Origin: Streptomyces sp. NBC_01275
GTDB lineage: Bacteria; Actinomycetota; Actinomycetes; Streptomycetales; Streptomycetaceae
Assembly (NCBI RefSeq): GCF_026340655.1
Contig: NZ_JAPEOZ010000001.1
Coordinates: forward strand, 4,898,001 to 4,962,000
Direction of reading: 5' to 3'
Length of the DNA: 64,000 bases
In this document: one piece after another, positions 43,666 to 52,631 of the stretch
Numbering within the stretch: position 1 is the stretch's first letter
How the letters are laid out: the number at the start of each line of letters is the position of its first letter
Translations under genes and position numbers: made by a program
Notes under the pieces: generated by a model
What the model saw: the letters and a program-made list of their open reading frames with translations, nothing else
What the model was told of the DNA's origin: nothing
Databases searched by the model: none

Positions 43666-45396
43666 TTACGCGGGCGTGCCGCCGAAGCGCTCCTTGTAGT
43701 TCTCCAGGTCCTCGTCCGTGAGCTTGGCGAAGAGGACCGGGGGGACGGTGAAGGGGGTGCCGGCGGGGACCGCGGCGAGGGCCCTGGCCTCCTCCGGGGT
43801 GACCCAGACCGCCGTGTCGGTCCCCAGCGAGAACGCCTCGCGCATGGTCTTCGCGGTCGCCGGGATGAACGGCTCGGAGACCACCGCGTACAGGTGGATC
43901 AGGTTCATCGCGGTGCGCAGGGTGAGGGCCGCGCCCTCCTGGTCGGTCTTGATCTCCAGCCAGGGGGCCTTCTCCTCGAGGTAGGAGTTGCCCGCGGACC
44001 ACAGGGCGCGCAGGGCGGCGGCCGCCTTGCGGAACTGCAGGGCCTCCAGCTGCGACTCGTACTCGGCGAGGAGCTCGGCGATCTGCTCGCCCAGCTTCGT
44101 CTCCGCCTCGCCCGCCGCCGAACCCGCCGGGACCTCGTCGCCGAAGCGCTTCTTCGAGAACGACAGGACGCGGTTGACGAAGTTGCCGAGGGTGTCGGCG
44201 AGGTCCTTGTTCACCGTGGCCGTGAAGTGCTCCCAGGTGAAGGACGAGTCGTCCGACTCGGGCGCGTTGGCGATGAGGAAGTAGCGCCAGTAGTCGGCCG
44301 GGAGGATGTCCAGGGCCTGGTCGGTGAAGACGCCGCGCTTCTGGGACGTGGAGAACTTCCCGCCGTAGTACGTCAGCCAGTTGAAGGCCTTGACGTAGTC
44401 GACCTTCTTCCACGGCTCGCGCACGCCGAGTTCGGTGGCCGGGAACATCACCGTGTGGAACGGGACGTTGTCCTTGGCCATGAACTCCGTGTAGCGCACG
44501 GGGTTCTCACCGGAGTCGGCCTCGTACCACCACGACTTCCAGTCCCGCGTCTCACCGGCGGGGGCCGCGTCCGACCACTCCTTCGTCGCCGCGATGTACT
44601 CGATCGGGGCGTCGAACCAGACGTAGAAGACCTTGCCCTCCGCCGCCAGCTCCGGCCAGGTGTCGGCGGGGACCGGGACGCCCCAGTCCAGGTCGCGGGT
44701 GATGGAGCGGTCGTGCAGGCCCTCGGTCAGCCACTTGCGGGCGATGGAGGACGCCAGCTGCGGCCAGTCGGCCTCGTGGCGGGAGACCCACTCCTCGACC
44801 TCGTGCTGGAGCTTCGACTGGAGGAGGAAGAGGTGCTTGGTCTCCCGCACCTCCAGGTCCGTGGAGCCCGAGATCGCGGAACGCGGGTTGATGAGGTCCG
44901 TCGGGTCGAGGACGCGGGTGCAGTTCTCGCACTGGTCGCCGCGGGCCTTGTCGTAGCCGCAGTGCGGGCAGGTGCCCTCGACGTAGCGGTCCGGGAGGAA
45001 GCGCTCGTCGGCGGGGCTGTAGACCTGACGGATGGCGCGCTCTTCGATGAAGCCGTTCTCGTGCAGACGGCGGGCGAAGTGCTGGGTGATCTCCACGTTC
45101 TGCGGGCTGGAGCTGCGGCCGAAGTAGTCGAACGCCAGCGCGAAGCCGTCGTAGACCGCCTTCTGCGCGTCGTGCGCCTGCGCGCAGAAGTCCGCGACCG
45201 GGACGCCCTGCTCCTTGGCGGCGAGCTCGGCGGGGGTGCCGTGCTCGTCCGTCGCGCAGATGTAGAGGACGTCGTGGCCGCGCTGGCGCAGATAGCGGGA
45301 GTAGACGTCCGCCGGGAGCATGGACCCCACCATGTTGCCCAGGTGCTTGATCCCGTTGATGTACGGAAGGGCGCTGGTGATGAGGTGTCGAGCCAT
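43666..45396 (-). CDS. metG: Methionyl-tRNA synthetase
   Basis: 576 residues. Class I signatures: [18 protein letters not shown] (HIGH-like HLGN) and [13 protein letters not shown] (KMSKS variant KFSTSQ). A single Zn knuckle is present ([18 protein letters not shown], 4 Cys), and anticodon-binding helices lie at the end. There is no C-terminal tRNA-binding domain, as is usual for actinobacterial enzymes of this size. It charges tRNA-Met and initiator tRNA in the cytoplasm. It is essential unless a second copy exists. The minus-strand leader has a duplicated TAGAACGACCG motif before the start. The upstream VWA gene ends in its own terminator. Confidence 0.97.
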   Translation of the reverse strand: MARHLITSALPYINGIKHLGNMVGSMLPADVYSRYLRQRGHDVLYICATDEHGTPAELAAKEQGVPVADFCAQAHDAQKAVYDGFALAFDYFGRSSSPQNVEITQHFARRLHENGFIEERAIRQVYSPADERFLPDRYVEGTCPHCGYDKARGDQCENCTRVLDPTDLINPRSAISGSTDLEVRETKHLFLLQSKLQHEVEEWVSRHEADWPQLASSIARKWLTEGLHDRSITRDLDWGVPVPADTWPELAAEGKVFYVWFDAPIEYIAATKEWSDAAPAGETRDWKSWWYEADSGENPVRYTEFMAKDNVPFHTVMFPATELGVREPWKKVDYVKAFNWLTYYGGKFSTSQKRGVFTDQALDILPADYWRYFLIANAPESDDSSFTWEHFTATVNKDLADTLGNFVNRVLSFSKKRFGDEVPAGSAAGEAETKLGEQIAELLAEYESQLEALQFRKAAAALRALWSAGNSYLEEKAPWLEIKTDQEGAALTLRTAMNLIHLYAVVSEPFIPATAKTMREAFSLGTDTAVWVTPEEARALAAVPAGTPFTVPPVLFAKLTDEDLENYKERFGGTPA

Positions 45397-45473
45397 GGTG
45401 GCTGCTCCCGGGTCGGTCGTTCTACGGTCGTTCTACGAATTGCGAACCTTGAAATCGTAGCCGACATGTGTAT

Positions 45474-45513
45474 GCCGCCCGCCTCCCGTTTTACGGGGTG
45501 GGAAGCGGGCGGC
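45474..45513 (-). terminator. Terminator of the VWA gene
   Basis: GCCGCCCGC pairs with GCGGGCGGC, with an inner CTCCC/GGGAA-like arm, in the gap between the VWA gene stop and metG. Confidence 0.65.
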
Positions 45514-45556
45514 ACGGGGGCCGGGGCCCCGGGGGTACCAGGGGTACCGGGTGGGG

Positions 45557-47689
45557 CTACGGGCGCCAGTTCGCCAGTACGCCCTCGTAGAGCTCGGCGT
45601 CCGTGAGCTCCCGCGGGGTCGGGCCCGCGTGGAAGAAGGACGTGTTGTCGGTCTTCAGCCTGCGGAGGTAGTCGAAGGCCTTGTTGTCGTGCTCGCCGAA
45701 GGCGACGAAGGAGAAGAAGACGCCGGGGTGGTTCTTCGCCGCGTCCGTGAGGGACTGGGTGGCGGGCGTCTTCGCGTCCGGAGCGCCGTCCGTCTGGAAG
45801 ACGACCAGCGCGGGAGCGGCGGCCGAGGCCGACTTCTCGTGGTGCCCGAGCACGGCCTCCACGGCCGCGTGGTAGCTCGTACGACCCATGCGGCCGAGGC
45901 CCGCGTGCAGGTCGTCGATCTTGTTCTCGTGGTGGGCGAGGGTCAGCTCGCCGGTGCCGTCGAGTTCCGTCGAGAAGAAGACGACGTGGACGGTGGCCTC
46001 GGCGTCGGTCGCGGGGGTCAGGTGGGCGGCCAGGGCGAGGGTCTGCTCGCCGAGGGACTGCGCCGAGCCGTCCTTGTAGTACGGCCGCATGCTCGCGGAG
46101 CGGTCCAGGACGAGGTAGACGGAGGCCTTCGTACCGGTGAGGTCGTGCTTGGCGAGGGCGTCGGCGGCGGCGTTGTAGGCGGTGAGGAGGCTCTGCGGCA
46201 GCTCGGCCTCGGCTCCGCCCTCGGCGGCTGCCGCTGCGGCTGCGGGGACCGGGACGTCGGCGCCGGCTTCGGCCTCGGCCTCGGCCTCGGGGGCGTCGGC
46301 TTCGGCGGTCGGCGGCTCGCTCGCCTCGGCGGCGACCGGCTGCGGCTCCGACTCCGGCTCCTCGGCGGCGGCGGGCTCCGGCTCCGGCTCTTCCGCGGCT
46401 TCCGGTTCCGGCGCGGGCGAGGGGACGACCTCGGCCTCCGGTTCGGGGGTGGCCTCGGGCTCGGGCTCCGGGGTGACCTCGGCGACGGGCTCGGGCTGCG
46501 CCTCGGGCTCCGGGGTGACCTCGGCGACGGGCTCGGGCTGCGCCTCGGGCTCCGGGGTGACCTCGGCGACGGGCTCGGGCTGCGCCTCGGGCTCCGGGGT
46601 GACCTCGGCGACGGGCTCCGGCTCTTCCACCGTCTCCGGCGTCGCCTCGGCCGCAGGCTCGGACGTGGTCTCGGGTTCTGGCCCTCTGGCCTGCTCCTGC
46701 GCCTTGGCCGGTTCCTCGGCCTCCGGCTCGGTCGTCGGCTCCGGCTCCGGCTCCGGCTCCGAGGGAGTCTCGGCCGCGGGCTGCGACTCTGCCTCTGCCT
46801 CGGCCTCTGCAACGAGCTCCGCCTCCGGCTGCGGCTCCTCGGCGGCAGCCGTCGCCTCCGGCTCGGCTTCCTCGGCAGGCGTCTCAGAGGCAGCGGCCGC
46901 TTCGGGCTCGGCCGCCTCGGCGGACGTCTCCTCGGCAGTGGCCGTTTCCGGCTCCTCCGCGGGCTCTTCCGCAGCGTCGGTCGCCTCGGGCGCCGACGGC
47001 TCCGCGGACGTCTCCTCGGCAGTGGCCGTCTCCGGCTCCTCCGCCTCGACCGGCGCTTCCTCGGCAGTGGCCGTTTCCGGCTCCTCCGCGGGCTCTTCCG
47101 CAGCGTCGGTCGCCTCGGGCGCCGACGGCTCCGCGGACGTCTCCTCGGCAGTGGCCGTCTCCGGCTCCTCCGCCTCGACCGGCGCTTCCTCGGCAGTGGC
47201 CGTCTCCGGCTCCTCCGCCTCGACCGGCGCTTCTGCGGCAGCGGGCGTCTCCGGCTCCGCGGCCGGGGTGGCCTCGGCCACCGTTTCCGGCTCCTCGGTC
47301 ACAGCCTCGGCCTCAGCCGTGACCGCAGCCTCCGCCTTCGCTTCAGCCGAGGACTTCTCCGGCTCTGTCTGGCGGGGCACCGACACATTGTCGAAAGCCG
47401 CTGCCACCAGGTCGTGCTCCTCGTCGGCCGCCGTGCGGGGCTCGGGGAGGAGAGCCGAGGCGGTCGGTTCCGGCGACGGGGAAACCGCGGCCGTAGTCGC
47501 GGCCGCGGTCGTAGCCGTAGCCGACGGAGAGGGGGAGGAGGCGGACGCAGGCGTCGGCTCCGGGGTCTGGTCCGGTGCCGGCTTTGCCTCCGTCGCCTGC
47601 GAAGGAACCCGTTCCGCACCCTCTGCCTCGGCGGTACGCCCCTTGCGTGAGCGGCCGAACGCGTTCCGAAGGCGAGTGAGAATGCCCAT
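45557..47689 (-). CDS. VWA-domain protein with a long Glu/Pro/Ala repeat region
   Basis: 710 residues. After a basic N-terminus ([18 protein letters not shown]) about 430 residues are acidic low complexity made of tandem repeats, surely disordered. The C-terminal 220 residues form a VWA domain of the TerF/TerY type: [18 protein letters not shown] (MIDAS DxSxS), a Thr in [11 protein letters not shown], and [12 protein letters not shown] (TDG). VWA domains of this class act as metal-dependent protein scaffolds in stress (tellurite-type) modules. No ter genes are close. Length of the repeat region should vary among strains because of 42-bp and 129-bp tandem copies. Cytoplasmic, function unknown. 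Confidence 0.88.
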   Translation of the reverse strand: MGILTRLRNAFGRSRKGRTAEAEGAERVPSQATEAKPAPDQTPEPTPASASSPSPSATATTAAATTAAVSPSPEPTASALLPEPRTAADEEHDLVAAAFDNVSVPRQTEPEKSSAEAKAEAAVTAEAEAVTEEPETVAEATPAAEPETPAAAEAPVEAEEPETATAEEAPVEAEEPETATAEETSAEPSAPEATDAAEEPAEEPETATAEEAPVEAEEPETATAEETSAEPSAPEATDAAEEPAEEPETATAEETSAEAAEPEAAAASETPAEEAEPEATAAAEEPQPEAELVAEAEAEAESQPAAETPSEPEPEPEPTTEPEAEEPAKAQEQARGPEPETTSEPAAEATPETVEEPEPVAEVTPEPEAQPEPVAEVTPEPEAQPEPVAEVTPEPEAQPEPVAEVTPEPEPEATPEPEAEVVPSPAPEPEAAEEPEPEPAAAEEPESEPQPVAAEASEPPTAEADAPEAEAEAEAGADVPVPAAAAAAAEGGAEAELPQSLLTAYNAAADALAKHDLTGTKASVYLVLDRSASMRPYYKDGSAQSLGEQTLALAAHLTPATDAEATVHVVFFSTELDGTGELTLAHHENKIDDLHAGLGRMGRTSYHAAVEAVLGHHEKSASAAAPALVVFQTDGAPDAKTPATQSLTDAAKNHPGVFFSFVAFGEHDNKAFDYLRRLKTDNTSFFHAGPTPRELTDAELYEGVLANWRP
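46466..46618. repeat. 42-bp in-frame tandem repeat in the VWA gene
   Basis: Units start at 46466, 46508, 46550 and 46592 (CTCCGGGGTGACCTCGGCGA...), encoding 14 residues [14 protein letters not shown]. Nearly identical copies suggest recent expansion. Confidence 0.88.
46931..47188. repeat. 129-bp in-frame tandem duplication in the VWA gene
   Basis: Two almost identical 129-bp copies (from 46931 and 47060) encode 43 residues of Glu/Ala/Thr-rich sequence. A 48-bp partial copy follows. Confidence 0.85.
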
Positions 47690-47814
47690 GTGCGCAACCC
47701 TTCGCGTGAGTTGGTGCCCGTCAATCCCTGGCCAGGACGGACACGTAAGGTTAGCGGCCCCAGGGGGTGATCTTGGGCAGGGGTGAGTAAGGCGAAGCGG
47801 GGTGTGTCAACACC

Positions 47815-47965
47815 GCCTCCGCGCCACTCTCCGCACCACACTCCAGGCCACTCTTCGCGCCACAGTTCACGCCATTCTCCGTGCTCGGCCTGTGCCGCCG
47901 CCCGCGCCACTCCCCAGACCGCTCTCCACACCGCCCTCGATACCGCTTTCCGCACGTCACTCCGC
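47815..47965. repeat. Degenerate 12-bp repeat array between the VWA and PhoX genes
   Basis: Variants of GCGCCACTCTCC recur about eight times or more (CACCACACTCC, GCGCCACAGTTC, ACGCCATTCTCC and others). The array lies in a 428-bp divergent intergenic region. No gene is visible there. It may be a regulatory array or a relic. Confidence 0.5.
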
Positions 47966-48025
47966 ACCCCGCCCCCGCACCGCCCCACCCGCTCTCCGAC
48001 CCCAACACCCCTGTCGCAGCCGGGG

Positions 48026-48047
48026 ATTCACTCCCCGTTCACCCGGC
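48026..48047 (+). promoter_or_regulatory. PHO box (PhoP operator) of the PhoX gene
   Basis: Two direct 11-bp units, ATTCACTCCCC and GTTCACCCGGC, fit the Streptomyces PhoP consensus G(G/T)TCAYYYR(G/C)G. The second is close to perfect, the first weaker. TAGCGT at 48075-48080 is a plausible -10. This predicts induction under phosphate limitation. Confidence 0.65.
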
Positions 48048-48117
48048 GGCCGCGCGTCCGCACGGGCGGGCACCTAGCGTCACGGTGAGACCAAAGGCAC
48101 GCAAGGGGAGAGTAAAG

Positions 48118-50226
48118 GTGCGCAAGCTTCTGCCGCTGATCGGTACGCCGTCGCAGTCCCGTTCCGGGTCCCATCCCGGCGGACGCTCCGCCATGACCTG
48201 TCGTTTCCGGTGTGGTGACGCCTGTTTCCACGAGGTGCCCAACACCAGTGACAACGAGTACGTCGGAGACGTCATCGCGGGGGCGATCGGCCGTCGCTCG
48301 ATGATGCGGGCCGCCGCCGTCGTCACCGTCGCGACCGCCGCAGGCACGGCCGGCGTCGCCGCCGCGCTGCCGGCCGCCGCCGCGACCGGAAAACCGTCCG
48401 GGAACGCATCCGGAAAACCGTCCGGAAAACCGTCCGGAAACCAGCAGGCGGCCCGCGGACTGCGCTACTCGTCCGTCGCCCCCAACACCGCCGACGCCGT
48501 CACCGTCCCGGACGGCTATCGGCAGAACGTCGTCATCCGCTGGGGCGAGCCCATCCTCCGTGGCGCTCCCGCCTTCGACCCGGAGAACCAGACCGCCGCC
48601 GCGCAGGCCGGCCAGTTCGGGTACAACAACGACTTCCTCGCGCTGCTGCCCCTGCCGGGCGAGTGCGACCGGCAGCTCCTCGTCGCCAACCACGAGTACA
48701 CCGACGAGGTGCTCATGTTCCGCGGCTACGACCCGGCCAACCCCACCCGGCAGCAGGTCGAGGTCGCCTGGGCGGCGCACGGTCTCGCGGCCGTCGTGGT
48801 GGAGGAGGACCGCAGGACCGGCAAGCTCACCGCCGTGACCCGGCACCACCTCAACCGTCGGGTCACCGCCACCACCGAGTTCCGGCTCACCGGCCCCGCC
48901 GCCGGGTCCGACCTGCTGAAGACCTCCGCCGACCCGACCGGCCGCAAGGTCCTCGGCACGCTCAACAACTGCTCCGGCGGAACCACCCCGTGGGGCACCA
49001 CGCTGCACGGCGAGGAGAACTTCAACCAGTACTTCGCAGGCGGCAGCCGGGCCACGGACAAGCGGTACGGCATCGGCACCGGCGTCACCGAGCGCAAGTG
49101 GGAGCGTTTCGACAAGCGTTTCGACCTCGCCCAGGAGCCGAACGAGGTGCACCGCTTCGGGTACGTGGTCGAGTTCGACCCGTACGACCCGACGTCCACG
49201 CCCCGCAAGCACACCGCGCTCGGCCGGTTCAAGCACGAGGCGGCGACCGTGCGGCTGACCGCGGACGACCGCCCGGTCGTCTACACCGGCGACGACGAGC
49301 GCTTCGACTACTTCTACAAGTTCGTCGGCAGCAAGCGGATGAAGCACGGTTCCTCGCGGGCCGTCCGTGAGCACAACCTCTCGCTGCTCGACGAGGGCAC
49401 CCTGTACGTCGCCAGACTCACCGGCGACTCCCCGGCCGCCGAGATCGACGGCGCAGGCAAGCTTCCGGCGGACGGCGAGTTCGACGGCGGCGGCGAGTGG
49501 ATCCCGCTGGCCACCGCGACGGCGAAGGGCGGCGTCTCGCACGTCGAGGGCATGACCGCCGACGAGGTGTTCGTCTTCACGCGGCTCGCCGGCGACAAGG
49601 TGGGCGCGACGAAGATGGACCGCCCCGAGGACATCCAGCCCTCCCCGCAGACCGGCAAGGTCTACGTCGTCCTCACCAACAACAGCAACCGCGGGGTCGG
49701 CGCCAACGCCAAGGCGGACGAGGCGAACCCGCGCAACGCCAACAAGCACGGGCACATCCTGGAGCTGACCGAGGGCCGCAACCGGCCGGAGAGCCTGACG
49801 TTCGGCTGGTCGCTGTTCCTCGTCGCGGGCGACCCCGACGACCCGGCGACGTACTTCGCGGGCTTCCCGAAGGACGAGGTCAGCCCGATCTCCTGCCCGG
49901 ACAACGTGGCCTTCGACCCGCACGGCAACCTGTGGATCTCCACCGACGGCAACCAGCTCGGCTCGCACGACGGACTGTTCGGCGTGGCCACGCGCGGTGC
50001 GCGGCGCGGTGAGCTGAAGCAGTTCCTGACCGTGCCGACGGGGGCCGAGACCTGCGGTCCGATCGTGCAGGACCGGCGCGTGATCGTCGCCGTGCAGCAC
50101 CCGGGCGAGATCGACGGCGCGTCCGTGGAGAAGCCGGCGAGCACCTGGCCGGACGGGCCCGGCAGGATCACACGGCCGGCGGTGGTCGCCGTATGGCGGA
50201 CGGACGGCAAGGACATAGGCGTCTAG
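48118..50226 (+). CDS. PhoX-type (DUF839) secreted alkaline phosphatase
   Basis: 702 residues from GTG 48118-48120 behind GGGGAGAG. The Tat signal IGRRSMMRAAAVVTVATAAGTAGVAAALPAAAAT starts near residue 58, after a Cys-containing leader. A GKPSGN/GKPSGK repeat follows. The PhoX propeller has typical ligand patches: GYNNDFLALLPL, LLVANHEYTDEVLMF (Glu), LNNCSGGTTPWGTTLHGEENFNQYF (Cys, Glu-Glu), GRFKHEAA, YTGDDERFDYFYKFV, and the late ISCPDNVAFDPHGNLWISTDGN. PhoX enzymes use Fe and Ca to free phosphate from phosphomonoesters outside the membrane. The PHO box upstream fits this role. Confidence 0.94.
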   Translation: MRKLLPLIGTPSQSRSGSHPGGRSAMTCRFRCGDACFHEVPNTSDNEYVGDVIAGAIGRRSMMRAAAVVTVATAAGTAGVAAALPAAAATGKPSGNASGKPSGKPSGNQQAARGLRYSSVAPNTADAVTVPDGYRQNVVIRWGEPILRGAPAFDPENQTAAAQAGQFGYNNDFLALLPLPGECDRQLLVANHEYTDEVLMFRGYDPANPTRQQVEVAWAAHGLAAVVVEEDRRTGKLTAVTRHHLNRRVTATTEFRLTGPAAGSDLLKTSADPTGRKVLGTLNNCSGGTTPWGTTLHGEENFNQYFAGGSRATDKRYGIGTGVTERKWERFDKRFDLAQEPNEVHRFGYVVEFDPYDPTSTPRKHTALGRFKHEAATVRLTADDRPVVYTGDDERFDYFYKFVGSKRMKHGSSRAVREHNLSLLDEGTLYVARLTGDSPAAEIDGAGKLPADGEFDGGGEWIPLATATAKGGVSHVEGMTADEVFVFTRLAGDKVGATKMDRPEDIQPSPQTGKVYVVLTNNSNRGVGANAKADEANPRNANKHGHILELTEGRNRPESLTFGWSLFLVAGDPDDPATYFAGFPKDEVSPISCPDNVAFDPHGNLWISTDGNQLGSHDGLFGVATRGARRGELKQFLTVPTGAETCGPIVQDRRVIVAVQHPGEIDGASVEKPASTWPDGPGRITRPAVVAVWRTDGKDIGV

Positions 50227-50255
50227 GACCTGGCGCTGCTCGTGGATCCCGCCCC

Positions 50256-51188
50256 TCACCTCTCCTGGTGAAGGGTGAGGTTCACGAGCAGGGCGCGGTG
50301 GTCGGTGCCGTCGAGGTGGAGGAAGCGGGCGCGGCTCGCCGCGAACTCCTTGGAGACGAGGACGTGGTCGATCTGCGCGCCGAAGGCGGGGGCGGTGCGG
50401 CTCGGCCAGCTGGGCGCGCGGTCGTCGCCGGCCAGGCGGGCCGCGTCGCGCAGACCGGTGTCGAGGATGCGGCGGAAGGCGGCGTGGTCCTGGGAGGCGT
50501 TGAAGTCGCCGGCGAGGATCAGCGGGCTGCCGGAGTACCGGGCGGCGAAGTCCCGCAGCCGGCCCAGCTCCCGTTTCCAGAGGGTGACCTGGCGCGGCAA
50601 CGGCGGCTTGGGGTGCGCGAGCTGGAGCCGCACGGCGTGACCGTCGACGTCGGCCACCGCGCCCGGCATGCCCATGCGGCCGGGGACGACGGCGGCGGAC
50701 GTCAGCGGGAAGCGGCTGAGGACGATCGAGCCGACCGAGGTGTCGCCGGGGACGGCCTGCCGGTACGGGTAGCGGGCCCCGACCTCCCGTCGTAGCGCCG
50801 CCTGGCAGGTGTACTCGCACTCCTCCACGAACACGATGTCCGGTCGCTCGCGCCGGATCACCGGGATCAGGGCGTCGGTCGCCCAGCCGAACTCGACGTT
50901 GGAGGTGAGCACCCGCAGGCCGGCGACCGCGGGCCCGGCGGGCTCCTCGCTGGGGCCGTACGGCCCGACGAACCAGGCGAGCAGTCCGAGCACCGCCACG
51001 GCCCACGCCACCCCGGTCCACCACCGCGCCAGCAGGGCCAGCGACAGCCCGACCCCCGCGGGCACGACCAGCCACGGCAGAAACGCCAGCAACTGCGGTA
51101 CGGGAGTGATCGCGTCGGTGTCCCCGGCACGGCACCCGACGATCACGCTCGCGCCCGTGAGCAGCGCCCCCGCGCACCAGGCGGCCAC
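50256..51188 (-). CDS. Membrane-anchored endonuclease/exonuclease/phosphatase family protein
   Basis: About 310 residues from GTG 51186-51188 (GGAGG adjacent, spacing short, so the start is uncertain; it may be coupled to the gene ending at 51220). Three N-terminal membrane helices (AAWCAGALLTGASVIVG, LLAFLPWLVVPAGVGLSLALLARW, GVAWAVAVLGLLAWFVG) precede the EEP domain: LRVLTSNVEFG (Asn), DIVFVEECEY (Glu), SPLILAGDFNASQDHAAF (Asp, Asn), and DGTDHRALLVNL (Asp-His). The active site should be extracytoplasmic. The family hydrolyses phosphodiesters of nucleic acids, phosphoinositides or lipids. The substrate is unknown. Confidence 0.88.
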   Translation of the reverse strand: MAAWCAGALLTGASVIVGCRAGDTDAITPVPQLLAFLPWLVVPAGVGLSLALLARWWTGVAWAVAVLGLLAWFVGPYGPSEEPAGPAVAGLRVLTSNVEFGWATDALIPVIRRERPDIVFVEECEYTCQAALRREVGARYPYRQAVPGDTSVGSIVLSRFPLTSAAVVPGRMGMPGAVADVDGHAVRLQLAHPKPPLPRQVTLWKRELGRLRDFAARYSGSPLILAGDFNASQDHAAFRRILDTGLRDAARLAGDDRAPSWPSRTAPAFGAQIDHVLVSKEFAASRARFLHLDGTDHRALLVNLTLHQER

Positions 51189-51219
51189 CCTCCGCCCGTG
51201 CCACCGCCGCCGAGGCGGG

Positions 51220-51564
51220 TCAGCGGAACTCGCGGACGACCTCGATGCGTCCCACGATGTGCGCGTTGAACTCATCCAGCTCCTCCGCCGGCACCCAGAG
51301 CTCCAGGATGGTCTCTCCACCGGCCTGCCGCACCGGATACCGCTCCAGGAACTCCGAGTCGACCTCGAAGCGGGTGACATAGCCGCATCCGGAGGCGGGC
51401 ACGTTCCAGTCCCGCGCGATGCGCACGGCGTAGTCCTCGTTCAGCACCGGATAGAAAATCGGCTGTTCAGGGAGGCGCGGCGGCCAGGCCGTCCACCCGG
51501 AGGCCTCCACCAGCGCCAACTCCTCGGGACCCGTCGGTCGCCACAGGGTCGTCGTCTCGCTCAC
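51220..51564 (-). CDS. Small protein annotated in relatives as ADP-ribosylation/crystallin J1-like
   Basis: 114 residues from GTG 51562-51564. It reads SETTTLWRPTGPEELALVEASGWTAWPPRLPEQPIFYPVLNEDYAVRIARDWNVP, then GYVTRFEVDSEFLERYPVRQAGG and LWVPAEELDEFNAHIVGRIEVVREF. The 'TLWRPxGxxELxLVxxSGxxxFPPRLPxQPIFYPVLNxxYAxxIARdWN' pattern is widespread in actinobacteria and proteobacteria, and data banks call it ADP-ribosylation/crystallin J1, but no catalytic residue supports that activity. It sits directly before the membrane EEP gene, probably in one operon. Confidence 0.8.
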   Translation of the reverse strand: MSETTTLWRPTGPEELALVEASGWTAWPPRLPEQPIFYPVLNEDYAVRIARDWNVPASGCGYVTRFEVDSEFLERYPVRQAGGETILELWVPAEELDEFNAHIVGRIEVVREFR

Positions 51565-51649
51565 GGAGCGACGGTAGAGGGGGGAGGGGCGTGCCGGCCA
51601 AGGGTTTGCGGGGCGAGGCGGCGTCACGGTTCGTGCCGTACTGCGGCGG

Positions 51650-52090
51650 TCATTCCGGTTCGTGCTGGGCGAGAACTCGGCTGAGCAGGCGGGTCAGGGT
51701 CTGTCGGTCTTCGGGCGACAGCGGTTTGAGCAGGTCGTCCTGCACCTGGTCGAGCACTCCGTCCATGCGCCGCAGCTGCCCGGCACCGCCCCCCGTGAGC
51801 GTCACCCTGTTGCGCCGTCCATGGTCCGGGTCCGGCGCCCGGTCGACGAAGCCCTGCTCGACCAGTTCGTTGACGGCCGCCACGATGTCGCTGCGGTCGA
51901 TGCGGCACCGGCGGCCGAGCTCCGCCTGGCTCGCGGGCCCGAACTCGTGCAGTGCCGCCAGGATGCGGTAGTGGTACCCGCGCGCTCCGGCGGCGGTGAA
52001 GCCGTCGAACGCCAGCCGGCGGGCGTGCACGGCCAGCTGGGTGATCAGCCAGCTCGGCTTCACCGCCAGGCGCTCGGGGATCTCGTCCAT
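51650..52090 (-). CDS. MarR family transcriptional regulator
   Basis: 146 residues from ATG 52088-52090 (GTG 52097-52099 is possible). The winged helix is LAALHEFGPASQAELGRRCRIDRSDIVAAVNELVEQGFVDRAPDPDHGRRNRVTLTGGGAGQL, with the MarR wing motif DPDHGRRNRVTLT. Helices on both sides form the dimer interface. It is divergent from the SnoaL-like gene. Two copies of AGTGTTGG-N5-CCAACACT lie between them, so the protein most likely represses both genes until a small phenolic or oxidant ligand releases it. The ligand is not predictable from the sequence. Confidence 0.93.
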   Translation of the reverse strand: MDEIPERLAVKPSWLITQLAVHARRLAFDGFTAAGARGYHYRILAALHEFGPASQAELGRRCRIDRSDIVAAVNELVEQGFVDRAPDPDHGRRNRVTLTGGGAGQLRRMDGVLDQVQDDLLKPLSPEDRQTLTRLLSRVLAQHEPE

Positions 52091-52111
52091 GGCGACCACT
52101 CTATCGGCAGG

Positions 52112-52132
52112 AGTGTTGGCAAGACCAACACT
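52112..52132. promoter_or_regulatory. MarR operator 1
   Basis: A perfect inverted repeat AGTGTTGG-N5-CCAACACT, 22 bp before the MarR start codon, probably overlapping its promoter. Confidence 0.78.
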
Positions 52133-52140
52133 CCACCCAT

Positions 52141-52161
52141 AGTGTTGGTCTCTCCAATGTT
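52141..52161. promoter_or_regulatory. MarR operator 2
   Basis: AGTGTTGG-N5-CCAATGTT is a near-perfect second copy, 29 bp centre-to-centre from operator 1 and 25 bp before the SnoaL-like start codon. Confidence 0.74.
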
Positions 52162-52185
52162 GGAGAAACCATCAAAGGAGTCGTC

Positions 52186-52599
52186 GTGTCCGCTGCTTCC
52201 CAGACCATCGACCGAGCCGAGATCGCCGACCTGTTCGCCCGCCTGGCCAACCTGCTGGACGAGTGCCGCCACGAAGACGCCGCCACCGTCTATCACCACG
52301 ACATCGTGGTGCACTCGCCGCGGGGCGGTGAGCTGCACGGCCTCGACGAGGTGACTGCCTTTCTGAAGCGAAGCCCGGTCGAGGGGGAGCGCACGCAACA
52401 CGTGCACGGGGACGTGCTGGTGGACGTCGACGGTGATCGTGCGAAGGCCACCGCGAACCAACTCGTGTACTTCTACCGCGACGGTGAGGCGCCCCATCGG
52501 ACGAGCGGCCTGCGCACCGCCTGCACCGCCGTGCGGACCCCGGCGGGCTGGCGATTCGGCGACATGCGGATCACGCTCGCCTGGATACAGGAGAAGTGA
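52186..52599 (+). CDS. SnoaL-like / NTF2-fold protein
   Basis: 137 residues from GTG 52186-52188 with AAAGGAG. The NTF2-fold pattern is IADLFARLANLLDECRHEDAATVYHHDIVVHSPRGGELHGLDEVTAFLKRS, then TQHVHGDVLVDVDGDRAKATANQLVYFYRDG and GLRTACTAVRTPAGWRFGDMRITLAW. The cone-shaped pocket of such proteins hosts isomerases, dehydratases or simple ligand binding. Histidines and Asp in the pocket are present but no reaction can be named. The divergent MarR gene implies induction by a small molecule that this protein may bind or convert. Confidence 0.9.
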   Translation: MSAASQTIDRAEIADLFARLANLLDECRHEDAATVYHHDIVVHSPRGGELHGLDEVTAFLKRSPVEGERTQHVHGDVLVDVDGDRAKATANQLVYFYRDGEAPHRTSGLRTACTAVRTPAGWRFGDMRITLAWIQEK

Positions 52600-52631
52600 C
52601 GCGGTCCTCCTTCCGCCGACCGACCCGGGGA

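Noticed and set aside
46300..47250. CRISPR-like or satellite array in the VWA region
   Set aside because: The repeats are in frame inside one long ORF and translate to a continuous acidic repeat domain.
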